Of a stretch of 64,000 nucleotides of DNA, positions 43,530 through 53,186 are shown one piece after another. Every line of letters begins with the position of its first letter. Position 1 is the stretch's first letter. The notes beneath the pieces were generated by a model. That model saw nothing but the letters and a program-made list of their open reading frames with translations. It did not search any database and was not told where the DNA came from. Position numbers and translations under genes: made by a program. The stretch spans positions 5,074,501 through 5,138,500 of the forward strand of contig NC_088787.1 in the NCBI RefSeq assembly GCF_949628265.1, in the 5' to 3' direction. Origin of the DNA: Cloeon dipterum. Its lineage: Eukaryota > Arthropoda > Insecta > Ephemeroptera > Baetidae.

Positions 43530-43880
43530 AATACTGCAGCAGCCACCTTTCCCCCACTAACACAGGGTCGAGTTGAACGCACAGGTGATAGAGGGGGAAT
43601 AAGGTTTCTCATGCAACAAAATTAAAATAATACTGTTTGTATACCAAGCAATTGAAAAAAATTCCACCAGTTGTATAAGTCTTAGCATTTGAAGCCGACA
43701 AAAGATGGCACCACCGTATACTTTTGTAATAAATTCAATTTTAAGGCTCTTCCGCTGCGATTTCGCACTCAATCCTCTGCTGCTGTTCATTTTTCTCTTG
43801 ACAGGATTGAGTCTGGAATCGCAGTGGAAGAGCCTTAAATTTAATTATAACGAAAATATACGGGGTCGCTAACTGATGGC
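43530..43880. repeat. Family 7 hairpin and family 5 foldback in the B13 5'-UTR intron
   Basis: CCTTTCCCCCACTAACAC / GGTGATAGAGGGGG, then CAAAAGATGGCACCACCG, TCCGCTGCGATTTCGCAC, GGATTGAGTCTGGAATCGC and TGATGGCTGCTTTCAACAC. A shorter, eroded version of the B11 copy. Confidence 0.7.
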
Positions 43881-44020
43881 TGCTTTCAACACAATGGGTT
43901 TATCCTGATGAATTTGTTTATTTTACTTTTTCCAGCCAAATCCCCACTCTCCCTTTAGTGGTTGAAATTTATTGTATCTATCTTCTTTGTCCCGCAGCTC
44001 CGTGTCGTAAATTTAAAGTC

Positions 44021-44673
44021 ATGGATCAAAATGATTGGCCCTATTGGCAAATGTATACCGACAACACGAGTGCTATCCCTCTGGAAGATTTGGTGCCGTG
44101 CTCCCCGAACAACCCCGTTCCGAGCTATGTAGTCGGAATGTTCAACTACAATAAGCACTACCCTCGGCTGGGTTACGTATACTATTACGATGATATAGGT
44201 AAGAAAGAACGTTTGGCTTTTTCTTGACGTTCTTCAACAGGTTTTCCAATTGTGACGAATTTATTTTAATAAAACCTGATGATTTTTCTGTTTTGATAGA
44301 ATCATTCAGCATAGCTTACTTTATGCAGGGAACCGATAGGCTATATAATGCAGAGTGGAATAATCCATATAATAAATATTACTTCCTCATTGCTGAAAAC
44401 GTCTCCTTCCGTCCGCATAACCAAGTTCCGGAAAACCGAAGGTGCCGAGTTGCCACTCCCGCCGCCAATGAATACATAAACATCGGGACTTTACACACAG
44501 GAGATGAAGAAATTTGCGGACCGGTAAATTTTTTCAGTTTGGAAAATCATGAACTTTTTTAATTAAATTATTTCACTAATTGGCAGGTGATAAATGGAGT
44601 CTGCTATTCTAACAATATGGAAATCTGGTCCGCTCACGAAAACTACAAGATCTTAGCTTTTAATGAAGGATGA
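44021..44673 (+). CDS. B13: divergent two-repeat DM9-like protein, class II, 162 aa
   Basis: The leader exon begins at 43998 and is only 23 bp before the ATG, because the CTCGCCTGTTCCGG part present in other leaders is missing. Coding exons are 44021-44198, 44300-44523 and 44587-44673; phases 1 and 0. MDQNDWPYWQMYTDNTSAI, EDLVPCSPNNPVPSYVVGMFNYN, PRLGYVYYYDDI; ESFSIAYFMQGTD, loop RLYNAEWNNPYNK, YYFLIAE; VSFRPHNQVPE, EYINIGTLHTGDEEICGP; VINGVCYSNNMEIWSAH, NYKILAFNEG. GG before VSF is replaced by AE, as in B15 (GE). Confidence 0.86.
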
Positions 44674-45144
44674 ACTAATTTTACATATATATTTTGTGAT
44701 TTTGGAGTTTTTCTCCTGATTCGATTGTACGATAATATTAAAAACATTACTATTTACATCATCAGCAACTAAAAAATTTGCCTTTTTATTTTTATTGGTA
44801 AATTTAATGAAAGTAGTCAAACATAGTTCATATAATTCTCTGAAAAGTTAAAACTGCTTTTTTTCTTTACTCTTCTCTTTCGGGGTCTTAAGATGAGACA
44901 CAATGCGGAATTTCAATGAACTTCATTACATATATTATGTCAATTGAATCCTTCGAAGCCATGGTTCGATTCAAAGCAATGCTAAAAATACGAACAGTTT
45001 TACTCGTTTGAACAACTCTAGAATCCATTGGTACCACCAAAAATTAAATTCCATTATGCTATATAGTATAATACCGCTTCTCTATAAAGATTTGACGCAT
45101 GTCCCCGGATCGACCAATCAGAGCGAAGTAGATCCGTAATCCGC
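44674..45144. other. Intergenic 3' of B13
   Basis: Closely resembles the 3' flank of B15 (TTTGGAGTTTTTCTCCTGAT, CGATTGTACGATAATATT). A CCTTTTTATTTTTATTGG tract with GTAAAT at 44.78 kb mirrors the leader donor region without a promoter in front. No gene. Confidence 0.5.
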
Positions 45145-45510
45145 CCCGCTGACAAAGTTTCTGAGCACTCCAATCGATTCTTGAGGGTCAAATTAGGTAA
45201 AGTGGATATGCTTTCCGACCAAAAAGTGCAGCGCGACGTGCGAACTTTTTTCCCGCCAAAACAATATGAATTGCGCATGCGTCAGAGCTGGTTTGACCAC
45301 TTGCAGAGAGACCGCCTGTACTGGCGTACTTCTTTGGCAGGTCCAGCCAGCTCTGACGCATGCGCACTTCTCGCATTCATATTGTTTTGGCGGGAAATAG
45401 TTCGCACGTTGCGCTGGACTTTTTGGTCGGAAAAAATATCCACTTTATCTAATTCGACCCTCAAGAATCGATTGCTGTGCTCAGAAACTTCGTCAAAGAC
45501 GGTCTTTAAG
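45145..45510. repeat. Foldback element family 1, copy c
   Basis: The most complete copy: AAAGTTTCTGAGCACTCCAA, TCGATTCTTGAGGGTC, AGCGCGACGTGCGAAC and GCGCATGCGTCAGAGC on the left. The mirrored right half ends GACCCTCAAGAATCGATTGC, TCAGAAACTTCGTCAAAGAC. Confidence 0.85.
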
Positions 45511-45549
45511 ATTAATATCACTTCAAGCACCCCAGGAATCTACTGAATA

Positions 45550-45586
45550 GTTACCCTATATGCCGCCTGACCTGAAAATGAGGCGC
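45550..45586 (+). promoter_or_regulatory. Class I upstream block of B14
   Basis: TTACCCTATATGCCGCCTGA followed by CCTGAAAATGAGGCGC, then ATGTTGGCAAAACTGATTTC at 45.62 kb. Both class I blocks are present, but about 400 bp from the start because a family 4 element (45663-45780) lies between. Confidence 0.5.
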
Positions 45587-45662
45587 ATTCTCACAGCTGC
45601 GACATTATGAGCTTTAGATAATGTTGGCAAAACTGATTTCGGCATTCCCATCTAGTCATCAG

Positions 45663-45780
45663 GGCGGATCACAGCACCGTGTTTTAGCTCGATCTTGAAA
45701 CACTGTGCAATGCAATCCTTATGCCCAGCGCCCAGCGTTGCCAATTTCTCTCAAGGTTGCGTTGCCGCAATCCACCCCCT
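45663..45780. repeat. Foldback family 4 copy upstream of B14
   Basis: GGGCGGATCACAGCACCG, GCTCGATCTTGAAACACTGT, CCCAGCGTTGCCAATTTC and GGTTGCGTTGCCGCAATCC. An ATCGATA-rich patch follows at 45.79-45.86 kb. Confidence 0.8.
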
Positions 45781-45969
45781 TGCCAAATGTTTTTGACTAT
45801 CGATACAAATCGATATATATACCGTCTGAAAAACATCGATATTAAAAGTCGATCTTTATTTGGGCATGACTATTCCCATCTCTATATTCTCTCGCCTTCT
45901 CTCGCCCGTTCCGGTATTTCCCTGTTGTTTGTGCTCGTCTGCGGTCTGAATTTAAGTTATTTTAACAAC

Positions 45970-46593
45970 ATGTCTCAACTATTTTGGCCTTATTGGCATT
46001 CATATAAATTTGACCCCAATGTTCCTATGGACAAATTGGTGCTTTGCTCCCCAAACAACCGTATTCCGTCCTACGTAGTCGCAATGTACAGCAGAACCAG
46101 CCCGTACCTTCAGCCCGGCCACGTTTACTACAACTATGGTAAGAATAAAGAATGCGTCTGAATGTTCTCTAATAGCTTTTTTCCACATTGCCTGAGTGAT
46201 AATTTTACTATAAAACATCATGTTCTTTCTTTTTATTCATAGGATCATTCAGCAGCGGTTACTTTGTTCAGGGAACCGATGTGATGGTTAAAAGAGATGA
46301 ATTTTACTTCCTTATTGGCGGTAATGTTTCGTTCCGTCCACATACGGAGGTTCCGGAAAACCTATGGTACACAGTTGGATCTACCAAAGACGATACAGAA
46401 ATTTACATCGGCACTATTGATATCGGAATAGAGGAAATTTGTGGACCGGTAAATTTTATTTTTACAAATTTTAGTTGTTTTAATTTGTTAATTCACTATT
46501 TGGCAGGTGGTAGAAGGAGTCTGCTATGTTAACAACTTAGCAATCTATTCGGAAAGCGAAAACTACAAGATCTTGGCTTTTAATGAAGGATAA
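45970..46593 (+). CDS. B14: divergent two-repeat DM9-like protein, class I, 153 aa
   Basis: Exons are 45970-46138, 46243-46448 and 46507-46593; phases 1 and 0. MSQLFWPYWHSYKFDPN, KLVLCSPNNRIPSYVVAMYS, LQPGHVYYNY; GSFSSGYFVQGTD, loop VMVKRDE, FYFLIGG; VSFRPHTEVPE, EIYIGTIDIGIEEICGP; VVEGVCYVNNLAIYSES, NYKILAFNEG. Class I in sequence, intron and upstream blocks although it lies inside the class II array; nearest to B8. Shortest protein of the set. VEG replaces IDG, and His replaces the Tyr of PGYVYY. Confidence 0.86.
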
Positions 46594-48170
46594 TAGCCCT
46601 GTATATTTATTAAGAAATATTTGAGTATTTCTCCTGAACTCAATCCTTCAATGTAATGATAATAAAATGTATTAAAAACATAACTACTATAGCATCTATA
46701 AAACTTGTCTTTTTACTTTTTATTTGTGTATTTTGGTGAAGTTAATTATATGGGGTTAATTTATTTTATGAAAAGCTAAAATTGCGTTTGCTTTTCTCCA
46801 ATTTTTACGGGTTTTAAAAGGTAGATCACGATATTTCAATGAATTTCATTTTTGATATAGTGTCAATTGGTTTTCCAGATGGAGATTCAGTTCAGTTTAA
46901 AGCAATGCTAAAATATAGTTTTACATTTCAACGTGTCGAATCTTCGACCGATTTGTTTTTGGTTGTCTAATTTATTCCATTCCTCTCACAATCAGGAATT
47001 GATATTTACTATCAAAAATTAAATTCTCACACCAAGAATGTACAAAAGATTCAAACAACGCCGTCATAGAAAGAATAAAAATATTTCCGTTTCTCTTTAT
47101 GCATAACTAGAATTTTATGCTAAATTTTAAATAGTATACCTTCAAATAATCTTGTTTCTATGTCAAACAAATGAAAAATTCAACCAAATTTCTTTGTAAA
47201 ATTTTTTTTATTTGGTAAATTTCGTAAATTTCTTTATCCAGCTGAATCCCCCACTCGACATTAAGGGGTGTTAGATGGCTGGAGGCGCAGATTTCTCCAA
47301 CTATTTCTAAATTTTTTGTTATTTAAAAACAACTTCAAATATAACTGTTTGTATGCCAAACACATGAAAATTTTCAACCAAGAAGGTTAAAGTCCGCCTT
47401 TAAAGATATTATCGTGTACACCAACCGATTCCTATAACGTTCGAATTAGGTTAGGCGACCAAGTTTTACGACCGGAAAATCAGCGAGACGCGTAGGTAAA
47501 AGAGATCCAATATCAAAGTCAGTCGCCTAGCCTGATTTGAACCTTAAGGAATCGAGATTGGTGTACACGACAATTTCGTCATTTCACAGTTTTTGCCGTA
47601 CTACTTTTAGCAGCAATAATTTCTTTTTTTCTTGTGAAACCACACTCCGGTTGTGCAGTTTCAGTGTGGGAGTGTGAATCCCTTATTGTACCATTACAGG
47701 ATTACATTCGATATTGCATATCTTTTGATAATAGTTAGAATGTTATTCTTTTTGTTCAAGTGTGAATCCCTAGTAAAGACATACAATAGAAGACGCTTAT
47801 TTCTCGTTAATTAGGATGTTACTTTTGTAATAATAACTATATTATTTGTTTAATGTACACATTTGGTGAAATCATTGTTTACTTCACTGCTCTTGGAATG
47901 TGTCTTCTCTCGGGCGATAACCATACTTGCTTATGCCACTATATAAGCACGGACTCAATAGCCCTCGGGTTACTTGGGAGTTATTTTTCCATACGTGAAC
48001 GACGGGCTAGTGTGAGAGTAGTCCGCAGACTAGATTTCGCAAGTTGGCAGAGTGAGTGGTGAGTAATAATGGTTTCACTGAGCTTACTATTTCTTTTCTT
48101 AAATTCACTTTTTGAAAGTCGAGTTCATTTAATGTGTTAAATTTTGGTATCTTAATCCCACCCATACCTC
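46594..48170. other. Long intergenic stretch between B14 and the B15 promoter
   Basis: Contains one foldback (47408-47575). Elsewhere AT-rich; a 69-codon open frame at 47.85-48.06 kb shows no family motif, splice partner or conserved copy and is not called. Confidence 0.5.
47408..47575. repeat. Foldback element, single copy near 47.5 kb
   Basis: Terminal inverted repeat ATCGTGTACACCAA / TTGGTGTACACGA with inner ATTAGGTTAGGCGACC facing GTCGCCTAGCCTGA. About 165 bp, no coding content, and no second copy seen in the window. Confidence 0.7.
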
Positions 48171-48177
48171 GAGGGAG

Positions 48178-48290
48178 CTGATTAGGGCACTGTTTTTACG
48201 TTGACCTTGAAAAACTGTACACACAATGCTATCCTAATGCCCACCGTTGCCGTTTCCTTTCGAGGTTGCGTTGCCGTAATGCACTCCCCA
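48178..48290. repeat. Foldback family 4 copy 5' of the B15 promoter
   Basis: GGGCACTGTTTTTACG, GACCTTGAAAAACTGTACA, CACCGTTGCCGTTTCC and GAGGTTGCGTTGCCGTAATG. More eroded than the 42.8-kb copy but in the same position relative to its promoter. Confidence 0.65.
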
Positions 48291-48344
48291 GTTACGAATT
48301 GTATTTAATTTTCGGGCGCCCAACAGGAGGAGAAACGGAGGGAG

Positions 48345-48478
48345 ATACTCTGACATTAAAAAGCACCGCAAGAACCTCGCTATTTCTCTCGAACAAGCGA
48401 CGTGCTCGCACACACACACATTTCTCTCTCCTGACGACACACGCGCGAGCAATTTACAGCAACTATAATATTTTGCTG
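48345..48478 (+). promoter_or_regulatory. Promoter and first leader exon of B15
   Basis: ACTCTGACATTAAAAAGCAC replaces the TATA-bearing string of B11, so the TATA is degraded. The leader CACCGCAAGAACC and CTGACGACACACGCGCGAGC follows, and the exon ends at TTTTGCTG before GTAAGTTTGG (48479). Acceptor CCCGCAG at 49166. Confidence 0.55.
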
Positions 48479-48769
48479 GTAAGTTTGGTGAAAAATGTTA
48501 TCAGTCCATTTAGTGTTCGAAAAGTTGTTAAATTTGTGTTTGTTTCTTCTTGAAATTTCTCGGGTTTTAAAATGTGACGAAATATGAAATATCGAAGAAT
48601 TTCATGTACAATGTGTCAAATTGATTCTCTTTGGGCTTTGGATCAGTTTAAAGCAATGCTAAAAATTACAGTGTTTTACAAGTCTCTACGATGTTCTGCA
48701 AGTCTTACTGTCGAATATTCGATCGATTATATCCCTCAGGAATCAATTTCGATCGATTGGCAGCTTTGT

Positions 48770-49055
48770 ATTCTTTCGTAATAAATTTGAATTTAAGGCA
48801 TATCAATTGCGAGCTATGACTCAATGCTCTGGTGCTGTGCATTCTTCCCTTTTATTATGTTTTCTTTTGACGCGCTAAAAACCAAAATCAAACAAGCCAT
48901 TTGACTTAATTGATTTAGGTTTTAAGCACGTCAAAAGAAAACTTATTAAGTGAAGAATAATGCACAGCACCAGAGGATTGAGTCAGACATTCAAATTTTT
49001 TACGAAAGTATACGAATAAGGCGCCATCTGTGTGCGGCTCTGAACACTAAGGGTT
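48770..49055. repeat. Family 5 copy in the B15 5'-UTR intron
   Basis: TTCTTTTGACGCGCTAAAA, TGATTTAGGTTTTAAGCACG, TCAAAAGAAAACTTATTAAG, AGAGGATTGAGTC and AGGCGCCATCTGTGTGCGGC. The family 7 hairpin of B11-B13 is absent here. Confidence 0.7.
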
Positions 49056-49281
49056 TGTGTAGCTGTCCTATAATTGTTTAATTCACTTTTTCCCAGCCAA
49101 ATTCCCACTCGCCCAATTGTGACTTAATAGTTGAAGTTTATTATATCTATCTTCTTTGTCCCGCAGCTTCGTGTCAACTGTGTGCTGGAAATTAAGAATT
49201 GTTCTCTTACTTTCTCTCGCCTGTTCCGGATATCCTCTGTTTTTAAGCGTCTGTGAGGTGGATTCAAGTTAATTTAAAATC

Positions 49282-49946
49282 ATGTCTCGAAATGGTTGGT
49301 TTTTTTGGCACATGTATACTGACGAGACGATTAATATCCGGCACCATGTGGAAGATATTGTGCAGTGCTCCCAGAACAACCTCATTCCGTCCTACGTAGT
49401 CGGAATGTTCGACAACCAAAAGCACTTCCCTCGGCTGGGCTACGTTAGGTATTCCCGTACACTAGGTAAGAAAAAACTATTGGCGTTTTCTTGATGTTCT
49501 TCAATAGCTTTTTCCAATTAGACAAATTTATTTTTATAAAGCCTGATGATTTAATGATTTATGATTTATTAGGATTCAGAGAAGGACACTTTATGGAAGG
49601 AACCGATAGGATGTTTACTTCAGGTAGTTGTCCATATAATGAATATTGCTTCCTCTTCGGTGAAAATGTTTCTTTCCGTCCGCATAACGAAGTTCCGGAA
49701 AACCTAAGGATCCGAGTTGCCACTCCCACCCCAAATGAATATATATATGTCGGGACTGTAAATATAGGTCAAGAGGAACTTTGCGGACCGGTAAATTTTC
49801 AGTTTATAAATCATTAAAGTTGTCAATAAAATTTGTATTGCACTAATCGGCAGGTGATAAATGGAGTCTGCTATGTTAACGATCAAGGAACTATCTGCAG
49901 CTCTGAAAATCAAGAGTACAAGATCTTAGCTTATAATGAAGGATGA
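49282..49946 (+). CDS. B15: divergent two-repeat DM9-like protein, class II, 164 aa
   Basis: A leader exon starts at 49167. Coding exons are 49282-49465, 49573-49790 and 49854-49946; phases 1 and 0. MSRNGWFFWHMYTDETINIR, EDIVQCSQNNLIPSYVVGMFDNQ, PRLGYVRYSRTLG; GFREGHFMEGTD, loop RMFTSGSCPYNE, YCFLFGE; VSFRPHNEVPE, EYIYVGTVNIGQEELCGP; VINGVCYVNDQGTICSSENQ, YKILAYNEG. It departs from other class II copies at YVRYS (for YVYYY), GFREGH (for SFS-G/AY) and CSQNN, and carries three additional cysteines. Splice sites and frame are intact. Confidence 0.87.
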
Positions 49947-50540
49947 ACTATTTTTACATAATATTACATTTTGTGATTTTGGAGTTTTTCTCCTGATTCG
50001 ATTGTACGATAATATTAAAAACATAACTATTTACCTGAGCAACTAGAAAATTTGCCTTTTTATTTTTATTGGTAAATTTAATGAAAGTAGTCAATTGGTT
50101 CATTTAATTATCTGAAAATTTAAAATTGCGTTTGCTTCTTTCTTGGAATTTTTTTCGGCTTTTAAGATGTAACAAAATATGGAATTTTAAGGAGTTTAAT
50201 TTTTGATAGTTTAAATTGATTCCTTTGGAGCTTTGGTACAGTTCAAAGCAATTCTAACAAAATACAGTTTAACACGTTTCAATGATTATCAGCAAGTCAT
50301 ATGTTAACTCAGAAATCAATAGGCGCTATCAAAAATTAAATTCCATTATGCTTCGTTAATTTGCAATAAATTTAAACAACGCTGTCTTAGCGATCCGATC
50401 AGACGGGTAATCGCGGTCACTTTTCGGTCACCCAACACAAGTTGAACAAAATGTGGTTTTGCAATTTTTTTTTGCTCTTCTTATCCCTGTCCTCTCGGAC
50501 CGGGAAGGGCGCGCACTGCACTGGCACCAATGCTGCACCT
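49947..50540. other. Intergenic 3' of B15
   Basis: The flank is shared with B13 up to about 50.3 kb. No exon or promoter seen. Confidence 0.5.
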
Positions 50541-50544
50541 TTCA

Positions 50545-50860
50545 GACGCCCAACCGGTGACGCGTGACGCCTTGAAGGTGACGCGTGACGCCAAGTTTTC
50601 CGACCGGAAGTTTAGCGACAGACGAGGCGTCAGACCTAGTTTGAGCACTTATTGCAGAGAGACCGCCTGTACGAATGATTTCCTCGTCAGATCCAGCCAG
50701 CTCTGACGCATGCGCAGTTCCAGCATTTAGGTTCATACAGTTTTGGCGGGAAAATTTAGTTATACTTGTGGTCGGGGGAAAATACACTTTGCCTAAATTC
50801 GACCCTCGCACGAGGCGATTGGTGTGCTCAGAAACTTTTCGTCAAAGACGGTCTTTTAAT
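50545..50860. repeat. Foldback element family 1, copy d (degenerate left half)
   Basis: The right half is clear: GCCAGCTCTGACGCATGCGC, TTTTGGCGGGAAAA, GAAAATACACTTTGCCTAAA, TTCGACCCTC and AACTTTTCGTCAAAGACGGT. The left half is rearranged (GTGACGCGTGACGCC occurs twice). Confidence 0.65.
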
Positions 50861-51077
50861 TGTTTAATATTTTACTTTTCCCCGCCCACTTCCCATACTG
50901 CTCTCCCTCTTTTGTGTCTTGCTGTAGTTAATATATCTACCGCTTTTTTTCACGTGTATCATATCAGCTGTAACCAGGGAATTGAAGACATATTACTATT
51001 CTCTCACTTTCTCTCGCCTGTTTCGGAAATCCCATTTGTTTCTGAGCGTCCGCGCTTTGGATTCAAGTGAACATATC

Positions 51078-51722
51078 ATGTCTCAAAATCGTTGGCCTTC
51101 TTGGCGTACATTTACTAACGAGAATGACATCCCTTTTGAAAAATTGGTGTCGTGCTCCCCGAGCAACCCCACTCCATGCTACGTAGTCGGGATGTTCGAC
51201 GACGAAAACCACTTCCGCCCTCGGCTGGGCTACGTTTACTATTACAAGGAGCGAAGTAAGAAATAACGTTTGGCTTATTCTTGATGTTTTTGAATAGCTT
51301 TTTCCAACTGACAATTCGATTTTTCTTTTTCTTTTTTATTAGAATCCTTCAGCAGAGCTTACCTTATGGAGGGAACCGTTAAATATCTCTCACAGGATAA
51401 GGATATACTGCACTTCCTCGTTGGCGGTGATGTCTCGTTTCGTCCACAAAAGCAAGTTCCGGAAAACCTAAGGTTCACCGCTTGCACTACCAATGAAAAT
51501 AAACCTATATACATCGGCACTCTAAATACAACAATTGAGGAAATTTGCGGACCGGTAAAATTTCTTCAGTTTAGAAAATCATAAGTTGTTAATTTAAATT
51601 ATTGCACTAATCGGCAGGTGATAGATGGAGTCTGCTATTCTTACAATGCGATAATCCTTGCTAAAAAAGAAAACTTCAAGATCTTGGCTCTGAATGGTCC
51701 TTCGAATGCCCATTTTACGTGA
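51078..51722 (+). CDS. B16: divergent two-repeat DM9-like protein, class II, 164 aa, altered C-terminus
   Basis: Exons are 51078-51255, 51343-51554 and 51618-51722; phases 1 and 0. The start was placed at MSQNRW rather than an upstream in-frame ATG at 50982 in the leader. MSQNRWPSWRTFTNENDIPF, KLVSCSPSNPTPCYVVGMFDDE, PRLGYVYYYKERS; KSFSRAYLMEGTV, loop KYLSQDKDI, LHFLVGG; VSFRPQKQVPE, KPIYIGTLNTTIEEICGP; VIDGVCYSYNAIILAKK, NFKILALNGPSNAHFT. The usual NEG-stop is replaced by a six- to seven-residue tail. RPQ replaces RPH, and GTV replaces GTD. The leader acceptor is degenerate (ATATCAG). Confidence 0.84.
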
Positions 51723-51809
51723 ATTTTATTCCGCTTGAATAGATTATATGGCACTTGAAAACAAATTTTGTTTTTATTTTTTGTTGGTAAATTTGTGCAA
51801 ATTGATCAG

Positions 51810-52110
51810 CTGTATTAACTTTTCTTTTGACGTGCTGAAAAACAAAATCAGTCGAGCCATTTGCCGTAGAAACGTTGAAAATGGTTAATATATTTCAAAA
51901 AATAGTTTTTCACGATTCTACGGCGAACGGATGAACTGATTTTGGTTTTCAGCTGGTTAAAAGAAGATATATTAAGTGAAAATACACGGTAGCTATACAC
52001 ATTCAGTCTGAAATCGTAGTGGAAGTGATTTAGAAATTATAATTTTTAAGTAAGTTTACTACTGATGCGCCATCTGTTGGTGGCTTCGAACACTAAATAA
52101 GGGTTATTTA
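51810..52110. repeat. Family 5 copy 3' of B16
   Basis: TTTCTTTTGACGTGCTGAAA, CGATTCTACGGCGAACGG, TGATTTTGGTTTTCAGC, CATTCAGTCTGAAATCG and GCGCCATCTGTTGGTGGCTT, then TCGAACACTAAATAAGGG. A long version whose right end is typical. Confidence 0.75.
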
Positions 52111-52294
52111 TGTAACTGGGCAATGGGCAATTATAAAATTAAAATATTTGGTTCATTTGTTATTTGCATTGTTAAAATTGCGCTTGTTTTTTCTTCAATA
52201 TATTTTCGGGACACTTATGAATAAAAACAATGCGGTGCCATCTCTTGGTGGCTTCGAACAACCGGTGAATAGGATTGTTTCCTTAGACAGAGTT

Positions 52295-52500
52295 TTTGGT
52301 ACTAAAAATATAATATTTTTTGCCCAATTTTTTATGTGCGTGAAACCGAAAGAGCGTAACAACCTAGGGAATACAATATGGTGGCAACCACGCCCTCTAT
52401 GTACAGCGAGCAGTGCACTCCTTTCTGCCATGTCTGCGCCGGCATATTGTATTTCATCGGTTACGCCCCCTCTTCGGCGGCAGATTTCTTTATATTAAAG
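52295..52500. repeat. Foldback element family 3, copy c
   Basis: TTTTTGGTACTAAAAATA, TATGTGCGTGAAACCGAAA, GGGAATACAATATGGTGGCA, CATATTGTATTTCATCGG and TTACGCCCCCTCTTCGGC. Shorter than the 2640 copy, with one inverted pair only. Confidence 0.7.
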
Positions 52501-53040
52501 AATATGAAAATAATCAATTAAAGTGGTTGCATTTATATAATTGCTAGCTGTTTATTTAATTGTTTTCCCCGTAAAACTTCGAATACATATAATATGTTTT
52601 GAACAAAAGTGATTGATTTGCGTCACTTTTATAGCGACTTTTTTGTAACACCCGTTGAGTAGCTTTAATGCATCACAATCATATTATATATTTTTATGAG
52701 AATAAAAATAATTAATATTTTAAGAAATTTTAACGGCAATTACAGGTATTTAGATTTCACCAAAATGTTCATATTAAAATTCTCGTAATTACATCTAACG
52801 GACAGGTTTCCAATTTCTTGTTTGGTGAAGCAGAAGAATCGACGTGTAAAATTTTTGGATGAAATTTACAAAAGCAAAATTTTCAAAGATTCGAACTATA
52901 TAATTTCTTGCAAGACTGTAAGTATTATTCATACGGGGACAATAAAAATTAATTAACCTTTTCCCGCCAAATGTCCCACTGTTCCTTCTATTTCATCCTC
53001 TGTGGTTTATATAAGTTCATTTATTAGCCACCGCTTTTTC
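52501..53040. other. Intergenic and leader intron 5' of A4
   Basis: The AT-rich stretch ends with TTTTTCCCGCAG at 53046, an acceptor and leader (CGTCGTGATAGCTGTGTGAA) resembling the leader exon of class II B genes (CTCCGTGTCAACTGTGTGCA). No first exon or TATA was found here. Confidence 0.5.
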
Positions 53041-53186
53041 CCGCAGCGTCGTGATAGCTGTGTGAAGGAGATTCGGAGATTGAGAATCAAAACCTTCAGA
53101 TACCTGGACTGCGAGAGGTCGTGACATTCGTCAGCAAAAGCAGGGCGTGTAATCCTGAAAACAAACACTACAATATAAGCGACACA

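Noticed and set aside
47853-48062. 69-codon open frame
   Set aside because: No homologous motif, splice site, poly(A) signal or second copy.
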